A stretch of 64,000 nt of DNA, from NCBI RefSeq assembly GCF_018494085.1, contig NZ_JABBFP010000010.1:1-64000 (forward strand), in the 5' to 3' direction. Each line of letters opens with the position of its first letter. Position 1 is the stretch's first letter. Positions 29,865 to 39,516 of this stretch are shown here, one piece after another. Origin of the DNA: Rosenbergiella collisarenosi (GTDB lineage Bacteria > Pseudomonadota > Gammaproteobacteria > Enterobacterales > Enterobacteriaceae). The position numbers and the translations under genes are program-made. Below the pieces are notes generated by a model that saw only the letters and a list, made by a program, of their open reading frames with translations, was not told the origin of the DNA and ran no database searches.

Positions 29865-30650
29865 TTATTGTGCCAATTTTTTTAAGCCGCTAAGGATAAA
29901 GAGCGCACTGGCGGTGAGGACGACAGAGGGGCCTGCGGGAGTATCGTAGTACGCGGAGAAGGTGAGACCTCCTGTGACCGCCAGCATACCAATCAGCGTA
30001 GCGAAAAATGCCATCTGCTCCGGTGAGCGGGCGAAGCGTCGCGCAGTTGCCGCGGGGATGATAAGGAGCGAGGTGATGATGAGTGCGCCGACAAACTTCA
30101 TCGATACACCGATGGTCAGCGCGGTGACGAGCATTAACAGCATTCTGGTTCTAGGCAGATTAACGCCGTCTACCTGAGCGAGCTCAGGGCTAACCGTCAT
30201 AGAAAGTAGCGAACGCCACTGAGAAAACAGCACAGCCAACACGATCACAACGCCACCTGCCATCATCCATAAGTCCGCAGGCATAACCGATAACAGATCA
30301 CCAAATAAATAGGCCATCAAATCTACACGAACATTGGACATCAGACTGACGACAACCAGCCCTAATGAGAGGGCACTATGTGCCATGATACCGAGAAGAG
30401 TATCAATGGCAAGGTGAGGGCGATGTTCGAGGACGACCAATAAAATAGCGAGAATTAAGGTGACAGCAATCACCGCATACCGAGGGTTAACATGCAAAAG
30501 TAGCCCGAAAGCGACTCCTAATAATGAGGCGTGCGCGAGGGTGTCTCCAAAATAAGACATTTTACGCCATACGACGAAAGCGCCCAGCGGACCGGCGGTC
30601 AGGCTCAATAACATGCCCCCTAACCAACCCGGTAGTAGTAGTTCAATCAT
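29865..30650 (-). CDS. znuB: Zinc ABC transporter permease ZnuB
   Basis: A 261-residue membrane permease (ABC-3 family) with about eight helices that carries Zn(II) inward. It matches E. coli ZnuB, including [25 protein letters not shown] near the N-terminus. The start overlaps the znuC stop (ATGA), so the pair is coupled. Regulation is by Zur through the box at 31431-31453. Confidence 0.96.
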   Translation of the reverse strand: MIELLLPGWLGGMLLSLTAGPLGAFVVWRKMSYFGDTLAHASLLGVAFGLLLHVNPRYAVIAVTLILAILLVVLEHRPHLAIDTLLGIMAHSALSLGLVVVSLMSNVRVDLMAYLFGDLLSVMPADLWMMAGGVVIVLAVLFSQWRSLLSMTVSPELAQVDGVNLPRTRMLLMLVTALTIGVSMKFVGALIITSLLIIPAATARRFARSPEQMAFFATLIGMLAVTGGLTFSAYYDTPAGPSVVLTASALFILSGLKKLAQ

Positions 30651-31405
30651 GAGCGGTCATTTTCCTTACGTAAGACAATCCGTCCTGTGAGGTCGTGACG
30701 ATGATTGTGATGATGTCGATAGATTGCCAGCTGTTGAGAAGCGCGGGGTCCAAACATAGCGGTGAATTCTGGATGTTGTGAAACGACTTCAGGAGGCCCT
30801 GAACAGCAAACGTGATGATTAAGACAGAGTACATCATCGGTTTTCGCCATTACCAGATGCAGATCATGTGACACCATGAGTACCGCACATCCTAATTCTT
30901 GACGTAACTGGTTGATTAAATCGTATAGAGCAACCTGTCCGTTCACATCAACACCTTGCGTAGGCTCATCAAGCACTAATAACTCCGGCTTGCCCAACAA
31001 CGCCCGTGCGAGCAGGACGCGCTGCAATTCGCCACCGGAGAGTTTTTGCATGGTCGCATCACGCAGATGAGCGGCCTTGACACGCTGTAACGCCGCATGA
31101 ATATCAGCATGTTTCGCTTGGCGCGCTAATCGTAGGAAGCGATCGACCGTTAGAGGTAATGTAATATCTAGGTGCAGTTTTTGTGGAACGTATCCAATAC
31201 GTAATGCCGATTTTTTTTCAATCGTCCCGTTTGTCGGGCTAATTAAGCCCAGAATTAACCGTACTAGCGTTGATTTTCCCGCACCGTTGGGGCCTAGCAA
31301 GGTTAAAATCCTACCGGAATGTAGAGAAAGTGAAATATTTTGTAGGACATGTTTTTGACCGAACGAGACGTCGATATTGTTTAAAGTGACTAAGTTCGAT
31401 GACAT
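30647..31405 (-). CDS. znuC: Zinc ABC transporter ATP-binding protein ZnuC
   Basis: A 252-residue ABC ATPase that powers zinc import. Walker A is GPNGAGKST (about residues 38-46), the signature LSGGELQRV, Walker [13 protein letters not shown] and the H-loop MVSHDLHLV. The C-terminus is His-rich ([10 protein letters not shown]), as in other ZnuC proteins. It is divergent from znuA with a shared Zur box and coupled to znuB. Confidence 0.97.
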   Translation of the reverse strand: MSSNLVTLNNIDVSFGQKHVLQNISLSLHSGRILTLLGPNGAGKSTLVRLILGLISPTNGTIEKKSALRIGYVPQKLHLDITLPLTVDRFLRLARQAKHADIHAALQRVKAAHLRDATMQKLSGGELQRVLLARALLGKPELLVLDEPTQGVDVNGQVALYDLINQLRQELGCAVLMVSHDLHLVMAKTDDVLCLNHHVCCSGPPEVVSQHPEFTAMFGPRASQQLAIYRHHHNHRHDLTGRIVLRKENDRS

Positions 31406-31430
31406 GGTTATTCAGTTTTCATTTCAAAAA

Positions 31431-31453
31431 GAGATGTTATATTATCACATATT
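31431..31453. promoter_or_regulatory. Zur box between znuC and znuA
   Basis: The core ATGTTATATTATCACAT closely matches the E. coli znu Zur operator (consensus GAAATGTTATANTATCACATTTC) at nearly all central positions. It lies 26 bp upstream of the znuC start and 22 bp before the znuA start, so Zn-bound Zur would repress both directions. Confidence 0.88.
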
Positions 31454-31474
31454 AATCACAGGTTAATAGCTGAG

Positions 31475-32458
31475 ATGCCTATAATGTTTAAAACAAAAAA
31501 TCAATTTTCAAAATTAATGCTGGGTCTTTCCATGATGTGGGGAGTAAGCGGTGCGTCCCACGCCGATGTTGTCGCGTCGATTAAACCTTTGGGATTTATT
31601 GCCGCCGCTATCGCGCAGGGTGTGACGCCGGTGACTGTTGTAATGCCTGATGGGGCTTCTGAACATGATTATGCTCTGCGGCCTTCCGATGTTCGGCGGA
31701 TTAAAAGCGCTGATCTTTTAGTGTGGGTCGGGCCGGAGATGGAATCCTTTATAACGCGAAGTGCATCGCAGCTTCCAGACAATAAAAACCTTGAACTGAC
31801 GGCTTTACCCGTGATTCAATCACACTTAGTTGCTGAGACGGGTGATGATCACGATCATGCTTCGACGCACGCTGTTGCGCTAAAATCTGTTAAATCTTCT
31901 GAAAGGGAACTGTCTGATAGCCATTCACATCAGGGAACTCATAATATGCACATCTGGTTGTCACCAGAGATGGCATTACTGAGTGCTACGGCTATTCACG
32001 ATCGCTTAGTTCAGTTAATGCCCGCACAGAAAGCAACATTAGACAGTAATCTGTCGCAATTTATAGCAAACTTGCAACATGCCGATGAAGGTATACGCCA
32101 GCAGCTTAATACGGTGAAAGATAAAAGGTATTATGTTTTCCACGATGCCTATACCTATTTTGAGCAACATTATGGCTTGTCGCCGCTAGGTTATTTTACA
32201 GTTAATCCTGAAATTCAACCTGGGGCACAGAAGCTTCATGAAATACGAACACAGCTGACTGAGCATAAAGCGCAATGCGTTTTTGCTGAGCCGCAATTCA
32301 GACCAGCCGTCATCGATGCGGTTTCCCGCGGAACAGGCGTACGAAAGGGTACTCTTGATCCTTTAGGAAGCAACATCAGCTTATCACCAGACAGTTATGT
32401 GAAATTCCTCTCACAGCTGTCGAGCCAGTATGTGAGCTGCCTGAAGCCAATGAACTAA
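31475..32458 (+). CDS. znuA: Periplasmic zinc-binding protein ZnuA
   Basis: The protein has 327 residues with a signal peptide (cleavage likely after Ala30, ASHA/DV). This cluster A-1 binding protein captures periplasmic zinc for ZnuBC. It has GASEHDYALRPSD with the first ligand His, a His/Asp-rich loop (DDHDHASTH and SHSHQGTH) around residues 127-160, HIWLSPE and the C-terminal EPQFRPAV segment. The initiator may be ATG 31475 or the ATG three codons later. Confidence 0.96.
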   Translation: MPIMFKTKNQFSKLMLGLSMMWGVSGASHADVVASIKPLGFIAAAIAQGVTPVTVVMPDGASEHDYALRPSDVRRIKSADLLVWVGPEMESFITRSASQLPDNKNLELTALPVIQSHLVAETGDDHDHASTHAVALKSVKSSERELSDSHSHQGTHNMHIWLSPEMALLSATAIHDRLVQLMPAQKATLDSNLSQFIANLQHADEGIRQQLNTVKDKRYYVFHDAYTYFEQHYGLSPLGYFTVNPEIQPGAQKLHEIRTQLTEHKAQCVFAEPQFRPAVIDAVSRGTGVRKGTLDPLGSNISLSPDSYVKFLSQLSSQYVSCLKPMN

Positions 32459-32473
32459 TGAGGAAATTTTACA

Positions 32474-33799
32474 GTGCAACAGATTGCTCGTTCTGTCGCT
32501 CTCGCGCTTAACACATTACCCCGTCCCCATCGTTTTATGTTGGGGTCATTGACCGCTATGACGCTCGCGGTTGCCGTTTGGCAGCCGCTGATCCACCAAC
32601 ATGATGATAGTAAAGAAACCTTAGTCCGTAAAATCGAAATTGAAGCCACTCAGCACTTAACGGGTACTGACGCCTCTGAACCCGATGATCAGACGACGCC
32701 ACTGCCTGACGACGACCTTCCTCCTGATCAGAAAGAAAACGATGGCGCGCAAGATGCCAAGGAATATACGGTCGCGGCGGGAGACACGCTTAGTAGCGTA
32801 TTAAATCAATACGGTATCGACCTCTCAAACATCAATGCATTAGTGGGAAGTGATGGCGGGCTGCGCAACCTTAACGTTGGACAGAGCCTTAATTGGCAAG
32901 TAAATGCTGACGGTGACCTAGAGACCTTCGATTGGGAGATGTCTCGCCGTGAAACGCGCCATTATGCGCGTCGCCAAAACGGCACTTACAGCATGACACG
33001 ACAGTTGCAGCAAGGCGAATGGCAAGACCAAACCCTTGCGGGCACAGTGAAAGGGAGCTTCGGAAATAGCGCTCAGCAAGCGGGGTTGTCGGCGAGCGAG
33101 GTTGCCGCGGTCATAAAAGCATTACAATGGCAGATGGATTTTCGCAAGCTGCGCAGTGGTGATCAATTTAGCACGATCTTCTCGCGTGAAGTGCTACAGG
33201 GTAAGCGCATGCAAAGCCAGCTACAAGCTGTGCGTGTTCGCTCCGGCGGTAAGGATTACTATGCATTCCGTGCAGAAGATGGAAAGTTTTACGACCAGAA
33301 TGCCTCGGGATTAGCCAAAGGTTTTTTACGTTTCCCCACGGCTAAAACGTATCGAGTCTCATCGAATTTTAATCCACGTCGTCTCAACCCTGTCACTGGA
33401 CGAATCACGCCCCACCGTGGCGTCGATTTTGCAGTGCCGATTGGCACGCCGGTATTGGCGACTGGCGATGGAGAGGTTGTCGTGGCCAACGCTCAAGGTG
33501 GAGCAGCGGGCAAATATGTTGCGGTTCGCCATGGTAGACAATACATGACACGCTATATGCACCTCAGTCGGGTATTAGTTAAACCGGGACAGAAGGTTAA
33601 AAGGGGAGACCGTATCGCCCTATCGGGTAATACTGGGCGTTCGACCGGCCCCCATCTACATTTCGAGATTTGGATCAATAACCAGGCGGTCAATCCCCTT
33701 ACAGCGAAATTACCGCGAATGGAAGGGCTAACGGGTAAAGATCGTAAGGCGTACCTTGCCCAAGTTAAGGCTTGGCAGAGTCAACTCACCTTTAAGTAA
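32474..33799 (+). CDS. mepM: Murein DD-endopeptidase MepM
   Basis: The protein has 441 residues (E. coli 440). It cuts D-Ala-mDAP cross-links so that new peptidoglycan can be inserted. It has an N-terminal membrane anchor (about 20-40), an OapA/LysM-like domain (YTVAAGDTLSSVLNQYG, about 98-145) and an M23 peptidase domain with zinc ligands in HRGVDFAVP and GPHLHFEIW. The start is GTG, about 9 bp after AGGA. It lies 15 bp after znuA, so zinc control may reach it. Confidence 0.96.
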   Translation: MQQIARSVALALNTLPRPHRFMLGSLTAMTLAVAVWQPLIHQHDDSKETLVRKIEIEATQHLTGTDASEPDDQTTPLPDDDLPPDQKENDGAQDAKEYTVAAGDTLSSVLNQYGIDLSNINALVGSDGGLRNLNVGQSLNWQVNADGDLETFDWEMSRRETRHYARRQNGTYSMTRQLQQGEWQDQTLAGTVKGSFGNSAQQAGLSASEVAAVIKALQWQMDFRKLRSGDQFSTIFSREVLQGKRMQSQLQAVRVRSGGKDYYAFRAEDGKFYDQNASGLAKGFLRFPTAKTYRVSSNFNPRRLNPVTGRITPHRGVDFAVPIGTPVLATGDGEVVVANAQGGAAGKYVAVRHGRQYMTRYMHLSRVLVKPGQKVKRGDRIALSGNTGRSTGPHLHFEIWINNQAVNPLTAKLPRMEGLTGKDRKAYLAQVKAWQSQLTFK

Positions 33800-33815
33800 A
33801 CGCGTAAATTGACAG

Positions 33816-33842
33816 GGGCAGGCATAGAGCCTGCCCTTTTTT
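33816..33842 (+). terminator. Terminator after mepM
   Basis: An 8-bp GC-rich stem (GGGCAGGC with GCCTGCCC), 5-base loop and six T residues, 16 bp after the mepM stop. It separates mepM from lpxM. Confidence 0.9.
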
Positions 33843-33933
33843 ATCTCTAAAGATGCCGATAAGTGGGGTAAAAGGCTATTGCAAATCTCTTGCCCATCAC
33901 TATCATTAGCCACTTATTTCAAGAGGCGAGTGC

Positions 33934-34911
33934 ATGACTAAAGAAACGCAGCATCATTCTGAGTTTATCCCTGTATTCAAACGATCCTTTTTACAACCAC
34001 GGTTTTGGGGGAAATGGATAGCGATTGGTCTGGCAGGAGGGCTCGCCTATCTTCCCTCTACGCTACGAGATCCACTACTCGGTAAGCTTGGAAAATGGGT
34101 CGGGCAACGCGCTAAAGGCGCGCGTCGGCGCGCGCAAATTAATCTTCACTACTGTTTTCCTGAACTGTCCGTTGAGGCACGAGAAGACATTATTGACGAA
34201 ATGTTTGCTACCGCTCCGCAAGCTATGGTGTTGATGGCCGAGCTAGCGCTACGCGATCCGGCACGTATTCAGCAGAAGGTTATGTGGCACGGTAAAGGTA
34301 TTATCGAACAGCTACAACAGTCGGGAGAGAAGGTTATCTTTCTCGTCCCACACGGTTGGGCGGTGGATATCCCGGCAATGCTACTCGCGGCTGAGGGGCA
34401 GAAAATGGCGGCGATGTTCCATAACCAAAAAGATCCCTTAATGGATTATATTTGGAACCGACTGCGTCGACGCTTCGGTGGGCGTATGCATGCCCGTAAC
34501 GATGGAATAAAACCCTTTATTGCATCGGTAAGGCAAGGCTATTGGGGCTATTATTTACCTGATCAAGACCACGGTGCAGAGCATAGCGAGTTTGTCGATT
34601 TTTTTGCGACTTACAAGGCAACCCTGCCGGCGATAGGGCGGTTAATGAAAGTCTGCCGAGCCAAGGTCGTGCCGCTTTTTCCTGTCTACAACAGTACTCG
34701 ACATCAGTTGGAGATCTTTGTGCGCCCGCCAATGGACGATCTGCTTACCGCCGATGATCGCACGATTGCTCGGCGGATGAATGAAGAGGTAGAATTTTTT
34801 GTCGGACCTAACCCAGAACAATACACCTGGATCCTTGAACTTCTGAAGACTCGCCAGCCGGGTGAGGAAAGACCTTATCGCCGTAAAGAGCTATTTCCTT
34901 ACAAAAAATAA
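33934..34911 (+). CDS. lpxM: Lipid A myristoyltransferase LpxM
   Basis: A 325-residue inner membrane acyltransferase that adds the last secondary acyl chain (myristate in E. coli) to lipid A. It has a membrane anchor near residues 27-45 and the HX4D catalytic motif at His140 and Asp145 ([10 protein letters not shown]). Long LpxM-specific stretches such as [18 protein letters not shown] and [20 protein letters not shown] are present. mepM-lpxM neighbourhood is conserved with E. coli. Confidence 0.96.
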   Translation: MTKETQHHSEFIPVFKRSFLQPRFWGKWIAIGLAGGLAYLPSTLRDPLLGKLGKWVGQRAKGARRRAQINLHYCFPELSVEAREDIIDEMFATAPQAMVLMAELALRDPARIQQKVMWHGKGIIEQLQQSGEKVIFLVPHGWAVDIPAMLLAAEGQKMAAMFHNQKDPLMDYIWNRLRRRFGGRMHARNDGIKPFIASVRQGYWGYYLPDQDHGAEHSEFVDFFATYKATLPAIGRLMKVCRAKVVPLFPVYNSTRHQLEIFVRPPMDDLLTADDRTIARRMNEEVEFFVGPNPEQYTWILELLKTRQPGEERPYRRKELFPYKK

Positions 34912-34930
34912 CAGCCGCTATAGCGGCTGT
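34911..34930 (-). terminator. Palindromic terminator between lpxM and pykA
   Basis: ACAGCCGCTATAGCGGCTGT is a perfect 20-bp palindrome. On the minus strand it is followed by TTATTTTTTG, so it terminates pykA. It begins on the last base of the lpxM stop and may also protect that 3' end. Confidence 0.8.
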
Positions 34931-34935
34931 CAGTA

Positions 34936-36378
34936 TTACTCAACGGTAAGTACACGTTGAGTATTAGTGGTGCCAGTCGCTCCCATCACATCACCTTGTG
35001 TCACGATCACCAAATCGCCAGAGTGTAGGTAGCCTTTGTCTTTAAGGAGCTTAACTGCATCGTGTACCGCTAATAAACCATCGGTATAGCCAGAGATTGC
35101 GACAGGGGTTACACCACGATAGAGCGCAGTGCTGTTTAGCGTATCTTCGTGACGGGATAGCGCAAAGATAGGTAAACCGGAGGTAATTCGAGAGGTCATT
35201 AATGCCGTGCGGCCTGACTCTGTCATAGTGATGATCGCCGTCACCCCTTTCAGGTGATTGGCGGCATACATTGCAGACATCGCGATAGCTTCTTCAATAT
35301 TATCAAATTGAATATCGAGACGATGACGCGAGACATTTACCTTAGGGATCTTTTCCGCACCGATACAGACGTTCGCCATCGCTTGTACGGTCTCCGCGGG
35401 ATATTGCCCAGCAGCGGTTTCAGCAGAGAGCATGACCGCATCCGTGCCATCCAACACCGCGTTGGCCACATCCATGACTTCTGCTCGAGTCGGCATGGGA
35501 TTCGTGATCATCGATTCCATCATCTGCGTCGCCGTGATACTGGCGCGGTTTAGTTGCCGAGCTCGGCTAATCAAATTCTTTTGGATCCCGACTAACTCAG
35601 GGTCGCCAATTTCGACCCCTAAATCACCGCGCGCGACCATCACCACGTCACTTGCCAAAATGATATCGTCCATTGCGGCTTGCGACGCGACGGCTTCTGC
35701 ACGTTCGACTTTCGCGACAATCTTGGCGTGACAACCTGCTGCCTCAGCAAGTTGACGGGCATAGCGAAGATCTTCGCCACAGCGTGGAAAAGATACCGCG
35801 AGGTAGTCGACGCCGATTTTTGCTGCGGTATGGATATCGGCTTTATCTTTTTCAGTCAGCGCATCTGCGGAGAGTCCACCGCCCTGTTTGTTGATCCCTT
35901 TATTGTTAGAGAGCGGGCCGCCGACAGTAACCTCAGTCAAAATATTATCGCCTTGCACGGCGGTTACGCGTAATTGTACACGACCATCATCGAGTAGTAG
36001 GGTATCGCCCGCGACGACATCTTGGGGCAGAGCCTTATAGTCGATCCCCACTTGCTGATGATCCCCTTCGCCTTTGGGAAGCGATGCGTTGAGAGTGAAG
36101 GGGTCACCGATATTAAGAAATATTTTCCCCTCGCGAAAGGTTGAAATACGAATTTTAGGGCCTTGTAGGTCACCGAGAATTGCCACATGTCGGCCTAGTT
36201 TTTTAGCAATTGCTCTAACATTATTGGCGCGGACCAGATGGTCCTCAGCCGTCCCATGAGAGAAGTTAAGCCTTACAACATTGGCGCCCGCCGCAATCAC
36301 TTTCTCAAGATTATTATCACGATCAGTGGCAGGGCCTAACGTTGTAACAATTTTTGTACGTCTAAGGCGTGGTGACAT
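34936..36378 (-). CDS. pykA: Pyruvate kinase II
   Basis: The enzyme has 480 residues, the length of E. coli PykA. It makes pyruvate and ATP from phosphoenolpyruvate and ADP in glycolysis. It shows the N-terminal [14 protein letters not shown], the catalytic Lys region [11 protein letters not shown], the metal site [21 protein letters not shown] and the allosteric C-domain ending NTQRVLTVE. Start 36378 (MSPRLRR) has GGAG 8 bp upstream; a start seven codons earlier is less like the family. Divergent from zwf with no hexR between them. Confidence 0.97.
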   Translation of the reverse strand: MSPRLRRTKIVTTLGPATDRDNNLEKVIAAGANVVRLNFSHGTAEDHLVRANNVRAIAKKLGRHVAILGDLQGPKIRISTFREGKIFLNIGDPFTLNASLPKGEGDHQQVGIDYKALPQDVVAGDTLLLDDGRVQLRVTAVQGDNILTEVTVGGPLSNNKGINKQGGGLSADALTEKDKADIHTAAKIGVDYLAVSFPRCGEDLRYARQLAEAAGCHAKIVAKVERAEAVASQAAMDDIILASDVVMVARGDLGVEIGDPELVGIQKNLISRARQLNRASITATQMMESMITNPMPTRAEVMDVANAVLDGTDAVMLSAETAAGQYPAETVQAMANVCIGAEKIPKVNVSRHRLDIQFDNIEEAIAMSAMYAANHLKGVTAIITMTESGRTALMTSRITSGLPIFALSRHEDTLNSTALYRGVTPVAISGYTDGLLAVHDAVKLLKDKGYLHSGDLVIVTQGDVMGATGTTNTQRVLTVE

Positions 36379-36660
36379 GGACAACTCCAGTGAGATCATC
36401 AGTTATTAACGCGGCCCGTCCATTATGAACGGGGTCCACTTGCAATATCGCAGAAAACGATAAATGCTCGCAATGATTTTAGGGTACAACTTTAGGCACT
36501 AGTTTAACAACCGATTAACGTCTCGATACGAATCCCCAAGGATTTAGCACAGCAAAGTGTTTACCTCACTACGCAAAGCACAGTAAAGTGAGCAATAATA
36601 TGAACTTAATGAACTCCTTAGCGGGTTTTCGCTAATTGAAGTCAGAACGAGGAGAGTAAA

Positions 36661-38148
36661 ATGGCGTCAACGCACACAGTCCAGGCTTGCGATCTGGTAA
36701 TTTTTGGAGCCAAGGGTGATCTGGCACGCCGTAAGTTATTGCCTTCGTTATACCAGCTGGAAAAGGCAGGGCAAATCAATGACGACACTAAGATCATTGG
36801 TGTAGGCCGTGCTGAATGGGATAAAGCCACTTATACCCAAGAAGTTGATAAAGCGCTGAAAACCTTCATGAAAGAAGAGGTTGATCAAGAAATATGGGCC
36901 AAACTGAGCGCGCGTCTCGATTTCTGTAACCTTGATGTCAATGAGTCTTCTCACTTTACTAAGCTGGGTAAGCTCCTCGATCAAAAAAATCGTGTTACCG
37001 TCAACTATTTCGCGATGCCACCTAGTACGTTTGGAGCCATCTGTAAGGGCTTGGGCCAAGCTAAGCTTAACGCCAAGCCAGCGCGTGTAGTGATGGAGAA
37101 GCCGTTAGGAACCTCCCTCGAAACTTCTCAAGAGATCAATGATAGTGTTGGCGAATACTTTGACGAGAGCCAAGTATTCCGTATTGACCACTACTTAGGA
37201 AAAGAAACGGTTCTCAACCTGCTGGCGCTACGTTTTGCTAACTCTATTTTCGTCAATAATTGGGATAACAAAACTATCGACCACGTGCAGATTACCGTGG
37301 CAGAGGAAGTGGGTATCGAAGGCCGCTGGGGCTATTTCGACCAAGCGGGGCAGATGCGCGATATGGTGCAGAACCACCTGCTGCAAGTGTTAACGATGAT
37401 TGCGATGTCACCTCCTTCTGACCTGACAGCAGCAAGTATTCGTGATGAAAAAATCAAAGTATTACGCTCTTTGCGCAAGATAGATCACACTAACGTGCGT
37501 GAAAAAACGGTACGGGGCCAATATACGGCAGGGTTTGTTCAGGGCAAGAAAGTACCAGGCTATTTAGATGAAGAAGGCGCTAATAAAACCAGCTCGACAG
37601 AAACGTTTGTGTCGATTCGCGTCGATATCGATAACTGGCGTTGGGCGGGTGTACCTTTCTATCTACGTACTGGTAAACGCTTACCGGCGAAATGCTCTGA
37701 GGTCGTGGTCTACTTTAAAAACCCTGAGATGAATCTGTTTAAAGAGTCTTACACGCAACTGCCACAGAACAAACTGACCATTCGTCTACAACCAGACGAA
37801 GGGGTAGATATCGAAATTCTGAACAAAGTACCGGGACTCGATCACAAACATAAACTGCAAACTACTAAGCTTGACCTGAGTTTTTCGGAGACGTTTAACG
37901 AAAGTCATCTTGCAGATGCTTATGAGCGCTTATTACTTGAATCAATGCGCGGTATCCAGGCGCTATTCGTTCACCGTGATGAGGTCGAAGCGGCTTGGAC
38001 TTGGGTCGATTCAATCATCGAAGCATGGGAAAAGGATGGCGAATCAGCGAAGCCTTACCAAGCGGGGACTTGGGGCCCTGTTGCGTCTGTCGCGATGATC
38101 ACGCGTGATGGGCGTTCATGGAATGAGTCAGAAACGCCTCTAGAGTAA
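36661..38148 (+). CDS. zwf: Glucose-6-phosphate 1-dehydrogenase
   Basis: The enzyme has 495 residues (E. coli 491). It oxidises glucose 6-phosphate with NADP, feeding the pentose phosphate pathway and supplying NADPH. It has the dinucleotide-binding FGAKGDLARRKLLPSLY and the active-site RIDHYLGKE (about 178-186). Conserved VSIRVDIDNWRWAGVPFYLRTGK and TWGPVASVAMITRDGRSW are also seen. GAGGAG lies about 6 bp before the ATG. The neighbouring edd and eda genes of E. coli are not present here. Confidence 0.98.
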   Translation: MASTHTVQACDLVIFGAKGDLARRKLLPSLYQLEKAGQINDDTKIIGVGRAEWDKATYTQEVDKALKTFMKEEVDQEIWAKLSARLDFCNLDVNESSHFTKLGKLLDQKNRVTVNYFAMPPSTFGAICKGLGQAKLNAKPARVVMEKPLGTSLETSQEINDSVGEYFDESQVFRIDHYLGKETVLNLLALRFANSIFVNNWDNKTIDHVQITVAEEVGIEGRWGYFDQAGQMRDMVQNHLLQVLTMIAMSPPSDLTAASIRDEKIKVLRSLRKIDHTNVREKTVRGQYTAGFVQGKKVPGYLDEEGANKTSSTETFVSIRVDIDNWRWAGVPFYLRTGKRLPAKCSEVVVYFKNPEMNLFKESYTQLPQNKLTIRLQPDEGVDIEILNKVPGLDHKHKLQTTKLDLSFSETFNESHLADAYERLLLESMRGIQALFVHRDEVEAAWTWVDSIIEAWEKDGESAKPYQAGTWGPVASVAMITRDGRSWNESETPLE

Positions 38149-38155
38149 GCTTATC

Positions 38156-38175
38156 CCGCCAGCTTTAGCTGGCGG
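38156..38175. terminator. Hairpin between zwf and purT
   Basis: CCGCCAGC and GCTGGCGG form an 8-bp stem with a 4-base loop, 7 bp after the zwf stop. A T-rich but interrupted tail (AGTAATTGTTATTTT) follows on the plus strand. It probably ends zwf transcription; purT converges from the other side. Confidence 0.65.
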
Positions 38176-38183
38176 AGTAATTG

Positions 38184-39368
38184 TTATTTTCCATCAGTTA
38201 CGTTAATGGCCGCGGCACTTGCTAATGCGGCCGCTATAGCGTCCTCGATAGTCTCTTCCATCGCCAATGCCACGCCTAAGCGTCTACGCCCTGTGATTTC
38301 AGGTTTTGCGAAAAGCCGTAGTTGCTGACCGGCATTTAAGGCTGTTTCTAGCCCTGAAAAGGCGATCGTATTACTCTGTAGTTCAGGGAGAATAACCGCA
38401 GAGGCTGCCGGGCCATACTGACGTATTTTGCCGACAGGCAATCCGAGGAATGCCCTAACGTGCAGCGCAAATTCTGACAGATCCTGAGAAATGAGGGTCA
38501 CCATTCCGGTATCGTGAGGGCGTGGAGAAACTTCGCTGAAAATAACCTCATCGCCGCGAACGAAAAGCTCGACCCCGAATAGGCCAAATCCAGATAGTGC
38601 TGTCACCACTTTACGTGCGATGTCTTGCGCCCGCTGTAGGGCCAGCTCACTCATCTGCTGCGGCTGCCAAGACTCTCGATAATCACCATCTTCTTGCCGA
38701 TGGCCGATTGGCGCGCAGAAATGAATTCCATCTATTGCACTGATCGTGAGTAGGGTGATTTCGAAATCAAAATCGACTAAGCCTTCAATGATCACTCGAC
38801 CTGCCCCTGCGCGCCCACCTTGCTGCGCGTAGTCCCATGCTGTTTCGCAGTCCTCACGTTGGCGAATAAGGCTCTGGCCCTTACCTGAGGAGCTCATAAC
38901 GGGTTTAATAAAGCAAGGCAGGCCGATCTCGGCAACGGCCGCGAAGAAATCCTCTTGTTGACTGGCAAAACGATAGGAGGAAGTCGGTAGACCCAATTGT
39001 TCCGCGGCTAACTGACGGATCCCCTCACGATTCATGGTGATCTGTGTCGCGCGCGCGCAGGGGACAACGGTTAAACCTGCCGCCTCTAATTCGACGAGCT
39101 TCGCCGTAGCAATAGCTTCGATTTCTGGCACAATAAAATCAGGACGCTCTTGCTTAATGAGGGCTTCTAGCGCTTCCCCATCCAGCATATCGATGACATA
39201 GGCACGGTGTGCAACGTGCATCGCTGGGGCATTCTCATAGCGGTCAACGCCGATGACTTCAATACCAAGACGTTGGCATTCAATGGCAACTTCTTTACCT
39301 AATTCTCCGCATCCCAATAACATGACTTTGGTGGCATTTGTACACAATGCGGTACCGAACTTGCGCAT
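38184..39368 (-). CDS. purT: Formate-dependent phosphoribosylglycinamide formyltransferase
   Basis: A 394-residue ATP-grasp enzyme (E. coli 392) that uses formate and ATP to formylate GAR in purine synthesis, in parallel with PurN. It shows [35 protein letters not shown], the ATP-grasp [29 protein letters not shown] and [14 protein letters not shown] near-consensus PurR box lies upstream (39412-39427), so repression by PurR with hypoxanthine or guanine is likely. Confidence 0.97.
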   Translation of the reverse strand: MRKFGTALCTNATKVMLLGCGELGKEVAIECQRLGIEVIGVDRYENAPAMHVAHRAYVIDMLDGEALEALIKQERPDFIVPEIEAIATAKLVELEAAGLTVVPCARATQITMNREGIRQLAAEQLGLPTSSYRFASQQEDFFAAVAEIGLPCFIKPVMSSSGKGQSLIRQREDCETAWDYAQQGGRAGAGRVIIEGLVDFDFEITLLTISAIDGIHFCAPIGHRQEDGDYRESWQPQQMSELALQRAQDIARKVVTALSGFGLFGVELFVRGDEVIFSEVSPRPHDTGMVTLISQDLSEFALHVRAFLGLPVGKIRQYGPAASAVILPELQSNTIAFSGLETALNAGQQLRLFAKPEITGRRRLGVALAMEETIEDAIAAALASAAAINVTDGK

Positions 39369-39411
39369 AATAGTTTCCTAAACTGAGTTAACCCACTGCC
39401 GAGAAGTGTAA

Positions 39412-39427
39412 ACGAAAACGATTGCGT
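39412..39427 (-). promoter_or_regulatory. PurR operator upstream of purT
   Basis: On the minus strand the site reads ACGCAATCGTTTTCGT and differs at one position from the PurR consensus ACGCAAACGTTTNCNT. It lies 44 bp before the purT ATG, a usual place for repression. Confidence 0.82.
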
Positions 39428-39516
39428 TGGCACGAACAACGCTTAGGTCGACGCTAGGTCTGTAGTCAGAATCATGCGATACTGATACCCCCACACTTTA
39501 CTCGGTAGTTATCGCC

